A stretch of 20,819 nucleotides of DNA from an uncultured Ruminococcus sp. (GTDB lineage Bacteria > Bacillota > Clostridia > Oscillospirales > Ruminococcaceae). The notes under the pieces are model-generated. The model saw nothing but the letters and a program-made list of their open reading frames with translations. It did no database searches and was not told where the DNA came from. Positions 7,640 through 14,891 of this stretch are shown one piece after another; the stretch's first letter is position 1, and each line of letters opens with the position of its first letter. The stretch is from NCBI GenBank assembly GCA_900540005.1, contig UQEM01000031.1, forward strand, positions 1 to 20,819, written 5' to 3'. Position numbers and translations under genes: made by a program.

Positions 7640-7715
7640 TGGTCTGAGTGACGGGACTTGAACCCACGGCCTCTACCACCCCAAGGTAGCGCGCTACCAA
7701 CTGCGCCACACCCAG
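7640..7715 (-). tRNA. tRNA-Pro (anticodon GGG)
   Basis: The minus strand folds into a full cloverleaf of 76 bases. The acceptor stem is CTGGGTG with CACTCAG, one G-T wobble, with discriminator A. The D arm is GCGC-AGTTGGTA-GCGC. The anticodon stem is CTACC/GGTAG around loop TTGGGGT, giving anticodon GGG. The T arm has loop TTCAAGT. The 3' CCA is encoded (7640-7642). It has its own promoter and terminator. GGG reads the proline codons CCC and CCU. Confidence 0.95.
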
Positions 7716-7743
7716 ACAACGTTCACCGCAATCAACGATATAT

Positions 7744-7772
7744 ATTATATCACCCGATATTGGTTTTGTCAA
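7744..7772 (-). promoter_or_regulatory. Promoter of the tRNA-Pro gene
   Basis: Perfect consensus on the minus strand: TTGACA (7767-7772), 17 bases, TATAAT (7744-7749). The predicted start lies near 7737, about 22 bases upstream of the mature tRNA 5' end. Confidence 0.85.
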
Positions 7773-7881
7773 GCATTTTCAGAAAAAAGTTTTCATATCT
7801 GCTTTTTGCTGCGTTTTGTTATCTTGATCGCTAAAATTTTCGTAAATTTTGCAGTACAGATCATTAAATTCTGATTTTTTA

Positions 7882-7910
7882 TAGACAACCCGATCGAAAT
7901 ATGTTATAAT
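7882..7910 (+). promoter_or_regulatory. Extended -10 promoter of the dockerin-protein operon
   Basis: TAGACA (7882-7887), 17 bases, TATAAT (7905-7910), with TG at 7902-7903 making an extended -10. It diverges from the tRNA promoter. Confidence 0.8.
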
Positions 7911-7932
7911 ATTTCAGAAAGGAGTCGGTTTT

Positions 7933-8139
7933 ATGCAGCTTTATTTTCAGGGGATCATGCAGAGCTTTTGCTTAGCTCTTGCCTCAAGACCGTCCAATGG
8001 CACTATAGCATTTATCATGATCGCGGTTTTTATTGTGTCTGCGATCATTTCGGCTCTTGTTACGCGTAAGATAAAAAATAAAAAAAGAGCGTTAAAGTCA
8101 GCAGAAACCGATTCGGACGAGGAGTCCGACAAGAATTAG
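7933..8139 (+). CDS. Small single-pass membrane protein
   Basis: A 68-residue protein with one strong hydrophobic helix at about residues 24-44 (IAFIMIAVFIVSAIISALV). A very basic stretch follows (RKIKNKKR), then an acidic tail rich in D, E and S. The positive charges after the helix predict an extracytoplasmic N-terminus and a cytoplasmic tail. I recognise no family. The start is supported by AAAGGAG eight bases upstream of ATG. It is first in a three-gene operon with an unknown 97-residue protein and a secreted dockerin protein. A role tied to the cell surface or to export of the dockerin protein is conceivable but unsupported beyond context. Confidence 0.7.
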   Translation: MQLYFQGIMQSFCLALASRPSNGTIAFIMIAVFIVSAIISALVTRKIKNKKRALKSAETDSDEESDKN

Positions 8140-8152
8140 AAAGGAGTCCTGT

Positions 8153-8446
8153 ATGGACATTGAGCTTTGCATTGACTCCTCATACTGCGGATTTTACCCG
8201 ATCGAGATCATAAAGAGTTACACTATCGAATATCATCTCAAAGCACGGCATATGTGCGAAAATCTCAGCAGCGACAGTGTTGTGATCTACGCAATTTTTT
8301 CGTATGACCCTAAGGATCAGCGTTTCTGCTCGGCAAACTTTATGACACTTACTGCTGACTATGACAAATATGTTCAGCTTTGCTCAAAGATATCAAAGAA
8401 CAACAGAATCTTCTTTGTAAGAAAGAACACAGGTGATAAACAATGA
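8153..8446 (+). CDS. Hypothetical 97-residue protein
   Basis: I do not recognise this protein. It has no signal peptide or membrane helix and is probably cytosolic. The sequence alternates short beta-like and helical segments and has four cysteines (C6, C12, C35, C59) plus C77 in a helix near the C-terminus; they form no metal-site pattern. The start has AAAGGAG six bases before ATG, 13 bases after the upstream membrane-protein gene. Its stop overlaps the start of the dockerin gene in ATGA (8443-8446). This tight spacing indicates co-translation, so it probably works with the secreted protein or the small membrane protein. Confidence 0.7.
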   Translation: MDIELCIDSSYCGFYPIEIIKSYTIEYHLKARHMCENLSSDSVVIYAIFSYDPKDQRFCSANFMTLTADYDKYVQLCSKISKNNRIFFVRKNTGDKQ

Positions 8447-9267
8447 ATATAAAAAGAACAGCCGCCGCAATTCTATCGGCTGTAATGCTTATAGTTCCGT
8501 CAGCAGCCGCTCCCCTTGCGGTATCCGATGCTGCTACGGTCTATACAGTCACGTTTCTTGACTTTGACGGAAATGTAATGTTCACTCAGAATGTTGAGTC
8601 CGGTGGAAACATCGACTACTCCTTTATAGACACAAGCACGCTGCACAGGCACGTTGACGCTTACACAGAGCAGGAATTCTGCGGTTGGAGTTCAATGCCG
8701 CAGACCATTACAAGCAATGTTACGATACAGGCTCTTTCAAAAACGGCAGTTATCGCTGTCGAAAAACTCCCGACACAGACCGAGTACTACACAACAAGCG
8801 GAAATGTCTCCGCAAGCGGGCTTAAAGTCACGATCACAGTAACCACTCAGCTTCCCGGATTCACAGTAGACGGCGACTATAAGTCGCAGGTATCCAAGGT
8901 CGATATAACCGACTCATGCACGTTAAAGCCGTCAACTCTTGCCGAGGCTTTCAAAAGCAATGACAGTGCCAAAATAAGTATCTACCCGATCGGAGCGTCA
9001 CAGGCAGTCGCGGTCTACGACATCACCAATCACTCATATCTCGGAGATGTAAACAAAGACGGAAAGGTAAACGCTCTTGACGCCTCAGCGGTTCTTACAA
9101 AGTATGCGCAGGCTGCCGCAAACAAGGACACGGTTCTTGACAGCGACTTCATACGCAGAGCCGACGTAAATTCCGACGGTGTAGTGGATTCAAGGGACGC
9201 TTCGCGCATTTTGCGTTTTTTTGCTCTTTTCACAGCAGGCAAAGCTCCAACATGGGACAAGGTTTAA
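8443..9267 (+). CDS. Secreted protein with InlB-like repeat and type I dockerin
   Basis: A 274-residue exported protein. A signal peptide (KR near the start, hydrophobic 7-21, likely cleavage around 23-31) leads to a segment at about 33-101 (VTFLDFDGNVMFTQ...FCGWSS...NVTIQAL). That segment resembles the beta-grasp Listeria-Bacteroides/InlB B repeat. The central part (about 105-195) is of unknown fold. Residues 199-266 are a type I dockerin with two calcium loops, DVNKDGKVNALD (202-213) and DVNSDGVVDSRD (241-252). Dockerins bind cohesins of scaffoldins, so the protein may join a cellulosome-like surface complex or simply use the module for surface assembly. No catalytic domain is visible. It is translated from an ATG overlapping the preceding stop. 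Confidence 0.88.
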   Translation: MNIKRTAAAILSAVMLIVPSAAAPLAVSDAATVYTVTFLDFDGNVMFTQNVESGGNIDYSFIDTSTLHRHVDAYTEQEFCGWSSMPQTITSNVTIQALSKTAVIAVEKLPTQTEYYTTSGNVSASGLKVTITVTTQLPGFTVDGDYKSQVSKVDITDSCTLKPSTLAEAFKSNDSAKISIYPIGASQAVAVYDITNHSYLGDVNKDGKVNALDASAVLTKYAQAAANKDTVLDSDFIRRADVNSDGVVDSRDASRILRFFALFTAGKAPTWDKV

Positions 9268-9334
9268 AGCAGGCCGTTTACAAGGCTTTGCCCTCAATCC
9301 CAATAATAAGTTAAAAATGCTTTTTGAACAGACT

Positions 9335-9369
9335 GAGCGGTTTTGTTTTTACAGAACCGCTCTTTTTTT
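9335..9369 (+). terminator. Terminator of the dockerin operon, abutting the lysR stop codon
   Basis: An 11-bp stem with one G-T wobble (9335-9345 with 9352-9362) is followed by seven T (9363-9369). The T run overlaps the TAA of the convergent lysR gene (9368-9370). On the minus strand no T tract follows the stem, so it serves mainly the plus strand. Confidence 0.9.
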
Positions 9370-10288
9370 ATTTAACGCCACAATCGTCGAAACCCGCAGC
9401 CATTCTCGCCGTTGACATCTGAATAAACGACTTGACTTCCTCAAGAAAGGCTCTTGCAGCGGCGCTGAAAACATTCTGCCGCTTCCACACGAGATTATAC
9501 TGCACTTCAAGTCTTGGATAAAGAGGTCTGAAAACCACGCTGTCGTCCAGTTTCGGGGCAAGCAGGTCTCTGGTCGTCAGAAAGTATCTCATATTATTTT
9601 CAACAAATGTGATAGGACTGCCGTGAATAACATTATATGTAGCAGTCACATTCAGTCCGCCGATATCCGTATCCGCCCAGTCAGCGATCATTCGCTGCAA
9701 TCCGATACGCCTGTGCAGAATAAGCGGAATTTTCACAAGCTGCTCCTTTCTGATCTCGGTCAGTTCAGCGTATTCGGAGCTTCTTTTCATAAGAATCCCC
9801 CACAAGGACTTATCAGGCAGGCGGATGTACTCATACTTATCATCATCTATAGGCTGGATAAGTATGGCAAAGTCCAGATTTCCGTGATCGAGGCGTTCTG
9901 TCACGTCAGTCGCGTCGCCGCTGTAAAACTGAAACAGTACATCGGGATATTTTTTCTGCATTGAAGAAGCTGCCTGCAAAAGCGTTCTCGGGGTGTTGCC
10001 GCCAATAGTAATTTCTCCCGATATGACCTTGCAGTCGGAAACTATCTCTCGCTCTGTTTTTTCCACCAGAGCCACGATATCTTCCGCTCTTTTGCGCAGC
10101 AGCACCCCCTCGTCCGTAAGAGTGACCTTCCGCTTTCCCCTTATCAGCAGCTTTTTGCCGAGTTCGCTCTCCAGTTCCATTATCTGCTTGGAAAGCGAGG
10201 GCTGTGCGATGTGCAGGCTTTCCGCCGCTCTCGTAATGTTTTCTTCCTTTGCAACCGCTAAAAAATACCGCAGAATGCGAATATCCAT
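9368..10288 (-). CDS. LysR-family transcriptional regulator
   Basis: A 306-residue LysR-type regulator. The winged helix-turn-helix is at residues 1-60 (MDIRILRYFLAVAKEENITRAAESLHIAQPSLSKQIMELESELG), followed by a linker helix and a two-lobed effector domain beginning near residue 90 (GEITIGGNTPRTLL). AAAGGA lies ten bases upstream of ATG. It diverges from a MATE efflux gene. Between them is a dyad with an exact T-N11-A core, covering the regulator's own -35 box and lying about 66 bases upstream of the MATE start point. The regulator therefore probably represses itself and activates the transporter on binding a ligand, which is unknown. Confidence 0.92.
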   Translation of the reverse strand: MDIRILRYFLAVAKEENITRAAESLHIAQPSLSKQIMELESELGKKLLIRGKRKVTLTDEGVLLRKRAEDIVALVEKTEREIVSDCKVISGEITIGGNTPRTLLQAASSMQKKYPDVLFQFYSGDATDVTERLDHGNLDFAILIQPIDDDKYEYIRLPDKSLWGILMKRSSEYAELTEIRKEQLVKIPLILHRRIGLQRMIADWADTDIGGLNVTATYNVIHGSPITFVENNMRYFLTTRDLLAPKLDDSVVFRPLYPRLEVQYNLVWKRQNVFSAAARAFLEEVKSFIQMSTARMAAGFDDCGVK

Positions 10289-10321
10289 GATTTTTCATTC
10301 CTTTCATAACCTGTATCAATA

Positions 10322-10350
10322 ATTATACCACATTTTATCATTCCTGTAAA
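10322..10350 (-). promoter_or_regulatory. Promoter of the lysR gene
   Basis: On the minus strand TTTACA (10345-10350), 17 bases, TATAAT (10322-10327). The -35 box sits in the centre of the LysR-type dyad. Confidence 0.7.
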
Positions 10351-10360
10351 CTATGATAAA
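10334..10360. promoter_or_regulatory. LysR-type operator in the lysR-MATE intergenic region
   Basis: The eight-base arms TTTATCAT (10334-10341) and ATGATAAA (10353-10360) are perfect inverted repeats separated by 11 bases. They give the T-N11-A pattern typical of LysR regulators. The centre, near 10347, is about -66 relative to the predicted MATE start. Confidence 0.65.
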
Positions 10361-10377
10361 TAATAGCTTATATATAT

Positions 10378-10406
10378 TTGCTATGTAAAGGGAATCAGTA
10401 TATAAT
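10378..10406 (+). promoter_or_regulatory. Promoter of the MATE transporter gene
   Basis: TTGCTA (10378-10383), 17 bases, TATAAT (10401-10406). The predicted start near 10413 gives a very short leader of about 18 bases before the TTG start codon. Confidence 0.7.
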
Positions 10407-10430
10407 ATATGATTGGGAGAGTGATATAAT

Positions 10431-11834
10431 TTGACAGAAACCAAGAAGAAATCGGTTCAAATGGATATGATACACGGCTCTATCTGGGATAAGCTGATAA
10501 AATATGCCCTGCCGGTAGCGGCAACAGGCATTCTCGAACAGCTTTTCAATGCCTCAGATGTCGCAGTCGTGGGAAACTTTACAGGAAATGCCAAGACACT
10601 TGCCGTAGCGGCAGTAGGAGCAAACAGTCCGATAGTCGGCTTGCTCCTTAACTTTTTTATCGGAATCGCACTCGGCGTTAACGTCGTTATCGCAAAGGCT
10701 GTAGGAAAAAACAACAACCGAACGATCCACAAGGCGGTACACACTTCCATTATAATGGCGGTGGTCGGCGGACTCGCAGTTACTGTTATAGGCGAGCTTT
10801 TTATAGATGAGCTTCTACAAGTGCTTAACGTCCCCGATGACGTATTCCCGTATGCACTGCTTTACATCCGCATATATCTCATCGGAATGCCCGTTATCCT
10901 GCTTTACAACTTTGAGGCAGCAATATTCCGCAGCATAGGCGAAACAAAAACTCCGCTGAAAGCGCTCGCCTTTTCAGGCGTTGTCAACGTGCTGCTGAAC
11001 CTGTTCTTTGTCATTGTGCTGAAAATGACGGTAAACGGCGTAGCAATAGCAACAGTTATATCAAACGCGCTAAGCTCCGTGATATTGTTTATAAAACTTA
11101 TGAAAACCGACAGCGTGATACACGTTGACGTAAAGAGCCTGCGTTTTGACAAAAACGTATTTATAAGGATCATCAAGATAGGACTTCCGGCAGGAGTCCA
11201 GAGTGCGGTATTCTCCGTAGCAAACATTGTAATACAGTCCGCAATAAACAGCCTCGGAACAGTCGTTATTGCCGCTTCGAGTGCAGCGTTCAACATTGAG
11301 ATATTCGCCTATGACATTCTCAACTCGTTCAGTCAGGCGTGCACGACATTCACGGGACAGAATTACGGTGCAGGACAGCTCAAAAGGTGCCGAAAGGTGC
11401 TTATTCTGTCGATAATCGAGGACGCTATCGCAACAGCCGCCGCTATCATCTTAGTGCTGCTGTCGGGAAGAGTTCTGCTTTCCGTATTCAACAACGACCC
11501 ACAGGTCATAAAGATCGGCTATACAAGACTGGTGATGATATTCTCCGCGTATACTTTCAGTATGCTTTACGAGAATATGTCGGGTTATCTCCGCGGATTC
11601 GGAATTTCCCTTCTGCCCGCGATACTCACGGTAATAGGTGTTTGCGGAATAAGAATATTCTGGATATACACTATCTTTCCGCAGCACAGAAATTTCACGG
11701 CGATCATGGCGGCTTATCCCGTCAGCCTTTCGACAACTGCTGTGCTCATCTTTATCGCATTGATAATATGCCGACCGTCACATAAACTGGAGCCGAAAAT
11801 GAGCAGAGAACGTGAAAAAGTTCAGCAGAAATAA
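10431..11834 (+). CDS. MATE-family multidrug/sodium efflux transporter
   Basis: A 467-residue MATE exporter that would expel organic cations or metabolites in exchange for sodium or protons. The N-terminal family segment (IHGSIWDKLIKYALPVAATGILEQLFNASDVAVVGNF, about 14-50) is clear, and roughly 12 hydrophobic helices follow in two homologous halves, the second starting near residue 245. It uses a TTG start at 10431, with GGGAG 11 bases upstream. An in-frame ATG at 10461 lacks a ribosome site, and the short predicted leader also favours TTG. It diverges from a LysR regulator that probably controls it. The substrate cannot be inferred. Confidence 0.92.
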   Translation: MTETKKKSVQMDMIHGSIWDKLIKYALPVAATGILEQLFNASDVAVVGNFTGNAKTLAVAAVGANSPIVGLLLNFFIGIALGVNVVIAKAVGKNNNRTIHKAVHTSIIMAVVGGLAVTVIGELFIDELLQVLNVPDDVFPYALLYIRIYLIGMPVILLYNFEAAIFRSIGETKTPLKALAFSGVVNVLLNLFFVIVLKMTVNGVAIATVISNALSSVILFIKLMKTDSVIHVDVKSLRFDKNVFIRIIKIGLPAGVQSAVFSVANIVIQSAINSLGTVVIAASSAAFNIEIFAYDILNSFSQACTTFTGQNYGAGQLKRCRKVLILSIIEDAIATAAAIILVLLSGRVLLSVFNNDPQVIKIGYTRLVMIFSAYTFSMLYENMSGYLRGFGISLLPAILTVIGVCGIRIFWIYTIFPQHRNFTAIMAAYPVSLSTTAVLIFIALIICRPSHKLEPKMSREREKVQQK

Positions 11835-11866
11835 AGAATCAGTACTTCGATACAAAAATACATTTG

Positions 11867-11894
11867 AAAGCTGTCGTTTTAACGGCAGCTTTTT
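11867..11894 (+). terminator. Terminator of the MATE gene
   Basis: AAAGCTGTCG and CGGCAGCTTT form a stem with one wobble and a short TTTTAA loop (11867-11892). A modest T run continues to 11894. Confidence 0.65.
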
Positions 11895-11965
11895 ATTTGC
11901 TTTTGCGCACCGAAAAACTTATTCCTTGGTCTGCGATCTTTGGCGCGGCGAAGTTGCAAAAAGTG

Positions 11966-11994
11966 TTGATTTATTTGAAACAGTGTGGTATAAT
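11966..11994 (+). promoter_or_regulatory. Extended -10 promoter of the GGDEF-EAL gene
   Basis: TTGATT (11966-11971), 17 bases, TATAAT (11989-11994), with TG at 11986-11987. The predicted start near 12001 leaves a 97-base structured leader. Confidence 0.8.
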
Positions 11995-12016
11995 AAATGA
12001 GTATGAATTTCGGAAC

Positions 12017-12092
12017 TGCGGTCATCTGAACACCGCATAAATGCAAAAGCGCATACGTCGGCCCTCTCAAGCCGGAATATGCGGGAATGGAG
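12017..12092 (+). promoter_or_regulatory. Structured leader with competing stems before the GGDEF-EAL gene
   Basis: Stem 1 is TGCGGT (12017-12022) with ACCGCA (12032-12037). Stem 2 is CGCATA (12050-12055) with TATGCG (12078-12083), enclosing CGGC/GCCG (12059-12062 with 12071-12074). The word CGCATA also occurs at 12034-12039 inside stem 1, so the single TATGCG could pair with either copy. In addition ATGC (12041-12044) can pair with GCAT (12051-12054), excluding stem 2. The GGAG ribosome site (12089-12092) follows stem 2 directly. The layout suits an RNA switch or a protein-bound leader. I do not see the conserved core of the known c-di-GMP riboswitches. Confidence 0.45.
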
Positions 12093-12097
12093 CGATC

Positions 12098-14836
12098 ATG
12101 AGTATTTTTGACCTAAAAAAGAATCCTCCCGAGCTCAGCCATGACTGGATGGTTTTTCAGCAGTTTATGGGAAATATCGGAGCGTTTACATACATTGCCA
12201 AAGACAAGTCTGCATACCTCGATCCAGCAGCCTGCCATATGCTGAGGTGTCCGCGCGAAAAGCTCAATGAGTTCGAGTTTTTCAACCTTCTTGAGAAGAT
12301 CTCAAAGAATCCCGTTGAAGGTCAGAAGCACATCTACCGATTCACTGAGGGTGGCTCGACCAAGTACATTAAAATGAATATCTACGAGAGCAGCGACGAA
12401 TGGCTCGGATTTGTTCAGGACTTCACAAGACAAATCACGGATACAGGCGAGCACAAGTCGTTCGTGGAGTACGACCCGGTAATGCGTCTGCCGTCGTTCC
12501 CCTCCTTCTCGCAGAAGATCAAAAAGATACTCGCCGAATGTCAGCACGGCTGCCTTGCAACCATGTACATCAACGGCATAGACAAGCTCGGCTCTTATCT
12601 CACAGTTGACAACACCAACAGTTGCCTGACTTCCGTTGCCGAGGCTCTCAAAAGCTTTGCAAGCGATAACATCATTATCGGCTCAAAGTCAAATTATGAG
12701 ATATGCGCATTTTTCAAAGACTGCGACAAGATGAGCATTTACAACATTCTCAACAGCATGGACGAAGCTGTCAGCAACTGCGTTCTCACGGACGATTTCG
12801 GAGAGATAATCGACATTTCCGACAAGAGCAGTCTCAGTCTTTCCATTGGCTGTTCCTCCTTTCCCGAGGAGGCTTCCGACTTCAATATGCTCGTGAATTA
12901 TTCGGAATTCGCGCTTTATGAAGCGCGCACTGACCGCAGGCACGTTATAAACTGGTTCTCTGAGGAAAATTATCTGCGCGAAAAGGACTCTTACAGAAAT
13001 GCTCAGTTGTTTTCCCGAATCGCTCAGGACAATCTCCTGACCTATTATTTACAGCCCATCGTTGAGGCACACACGGGCGAGATCGTCGCATATGAGGCTC
13101 TCATGCGCACAACAGGCGACATTAAAATGTCGCCCACCCAGATACTGAAGATTGCCGATACTCAGAACGCTCTGTACACCATAGAAAAGCTTACTTTCTT
13201 CAACACGCTGAAGCTGCTGAGCGACAACCAGCAGGTTTTCTCCGAACGCAAGCTATTTATAAATTCTCTTGTGGACAATATGCTTACGTACGAGGACTTC
13301 AACGAGCTTTACCTCACTTACGGCGAACTGCTCGAAAAGTGCGTTATCGAGATCGTTGAGGAAAGCACGGCTACTTCGGAGGGGCTCGAAACTCTCAAAA
13401 GACGCTGTGCATTCACGCACTCAAAGCTTGCTATCGACGACTACGGCACAGGTTACTCCAACAGTTCAAATCTGCTCAACTATTCCCCCGATTATATTAA
13501 AATCGACCGTTCGCTCATCAGCGACATTCAGAACGACCTCAAAAAGCAGCAGCTTGTCACCTCGATAATCGAATTCTGTCAGGAAAACCAGATACAGTCG
13601 CTCGCTGAGGGCGTTGAAACTCTACAGGAACTTAAAACCGTTATCCGTCTCGGCGTAGACCTCATTCAGGGATACTACACCTCAAAGCCCAAGCCGCTGT
13701 TCCTCAACAGCATTTCCAAGGAGATAAAGGACGAGATAATCAAGACGAACCTCGAAACACGTCCGAACGGTGCAAAGAAAATTTATGTTGCGCAGAACGA
13801 CAAGGAACTCGACCTTTTAAGCCTTGCGCTCGAAAAATACACGGATATTCAAGTATATCAGAGCAAGCTTACAATCGTAGGCGATCTGGAAAAGCCTGTT
13901 AAAATGAATATCTCCATAATGAATAATCATAGCTGCGAGCTTACGCTGAAAAATGTCAACATGATAAGCGGCAACAGCAAGCCTACTATCGCGGTGGGTG
14001 ACTATGCCCGCCTTGAGCTGAATGTCGTAAACAACAACAAACTCGGATATTCGGGTATCTATGTACCTATGGGTTCGCAGTTCGAGTTAAAGGGCAGCGG
14101 CTCGCTCACGATAGACTGCTACGCTCCTGCCGGAATCGGGATCGGCAACGATTTCGATCACAGCTACGGCGATATTGCTGTTGACATGGAGGGCAGGCTC
14201 GAAATAATCTCCAACAGTGTGGACACCCTCTGCATAGGCGGCGGATATAACGAGGACGATTCGGAGATAAATCTCCGTTCGGGTCAGATAAGGATCCATA
14301 TGCACTCACACAACGGTCTCGCTATCGGAAGTTTCAACGGCGACGCGCTTATTGACATCTCCGATAAGTGCAAACTTGAACTCACGGTTTCGGGCATAAA
14401 GGTCACGGGTATCGGAAGCTGCAAGGGAATCGCCACTATCAGTTCCTCGGCAGATATCGCTATCTCCTGCACAGGCGCACAGGCTGTCGCTATCGGTTCG
14501 CTTGAGGACGGTGAGGGCAGCATATACATCAAAAGCGGCAAGCTGATGATGAAAATGCGTTCGGCTAAAAATTCCGCTATCGGCGCTATAAAGGGCAACA
14601 TGAACACGCGCGTTGAAAATGCGGATATCTCTATCGATTCCGAGGGTGATGAGATAACGGGTATCGGTGACGCGCTCGGCACAGGTAATGTTGCGATAAT
14701 CGACTCCGCTGTGACCATGAAGATACTTGCCGCAAATCCCAAGGATATCGGAACGGGAAGCGGCGACCTCAAAATCGTTAATTCAACGGTAAGCTCGCTT
14801 ATCAACAATAAGGTTATTACACATTCAAATATCTGA
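12098..14836 (+). CDS. Degenerate GGDEF-EAL c-di-GMP phosphodiesterase with C-terminal beta-solenoid repeats
   Basis: A 912-residue protein without signal peptide or membrane helix. Residues about 15-115 look PAS-like. A GGDEF domain follows (about 120-285), but the signature reads SNYEI (198-202), so it should not make c-di-GMP. The EAL domain (about 302-545) keeps the expected catalytic residues: E333 (YEALMR), N389, E418, D447/D448 (DDYGTGYS), K468, E504 (AEGVE) and Q524. It should hydrolyse c-di-GMP. Residues about 558-912 form a repeat region with an IG/GIG word at 681, 712, 742, 771, 798, 827, 855 and 883, period 27-31, typical of a beta-solenoid like those of secreted adhesins or carbohydrate binders. 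I chose the ATG at 12098 because GGAG lies five bases upstream; an ATG at 12041 lacks one. Confidence 0.9.
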   Translation: MSIFDLKKNPPELSHDWMVFQQFMGNIGAFTYIAKDKSAYLDPAACHMLRCPREKLNEFEFFNLLEKISKNPVEGQKHIYRFTEGGSTKYIKMNIYESSDEWLGFVQDFTRQITDTGEHKSFVEYDPVMRLPSFPSFSQKIKKILAECQHGCLATMYINGIDKLGSYLTVDNTNSCLTSVAEALKSFASDNIIIGSKSNYEICAFFKDCDKMSIYNILNSMDEAVSNCVLTDDFGEIIDISDKSSLSLSIGCSSFPEEASDFNMLVNYSEFALYEARTDRRHVINWFSEENYLREKDSYRNAQLFSRIAQDNLLTYYLQPIVEAHTGEIVAYEALMRTTGDIKMSPTQILKIADTQNALYTIEKLTFFNTLKLLSDNQQVFSERKLFINSLVDNMLTYEDFNELYLTYGELLEKCVIEIVEESTATSEGLETLKRRCAFTHSKLAIDDYGTGYSNSSNLLNYSPDYIKIDRSLISDIQNDLKKQQLVTSIIEFCQENQIQSLAEGVETLQELKTVIRLGVDLIQGYYTSKPKPLFLNSISKEIKDEIIKTNLETRPNGAKKIYVAQNDKELDLLSLALEKYTDIQVYQSKLTIVGDLEKPVKMNISIMNNHSCELTLKNVNMISGNSKPTIAVGDYARLELNVVNNNKLGYSGIYVPMGSQFELKGSGSLTIDCYAPAGIGIGNDFDHSYGDIAVDMEGRLEIISNSVDTLCIGGGYNEDDSEINLRSGQIRIHMHSHNGLAIGSFNGDALIDISDKCKLELTVSGIKVTGIGSCKGIATISSSADIAISCTGAQAVAIGSLEDGEGSIYIKSGKLMMKMRSAKNSAIGAIKGNMNTRVENADISIDSEGDEITGIGDALGTGNVAIIDSAVTMKILAANPKDIGTGSGDLKIVNSTVSSLINNKVITHSNI

Positions 14837-14891
14837 TTTAAAATTCGGACATTGTTCCGATAATATTCATAAAGGAAAGTAAGGTAAAAAT

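Noticed and set aside
12001..12097. Class I c-di-GMP riboswitch before the EAL gene
   Set aside because: The segment GCAAAAGC loosely recalls the riboswitch core, but the conserved GGGCAAACC-type part and the tetraloop/receptor arrangement are not found. I report only a structured leader.
12098..14836. Active diguanylate cyclase in the EAL protein
   Set aside because: The GGDEF signature is SNYEI and the catalytic glycines and aspartate are absent, so synthesis of c-di-GMP is not expected.
14841..14862. Terminator between the EAL gene and ychF
   Set aside because: TCGGA/TCCGA forms only a five-base stem, and no T run follows.
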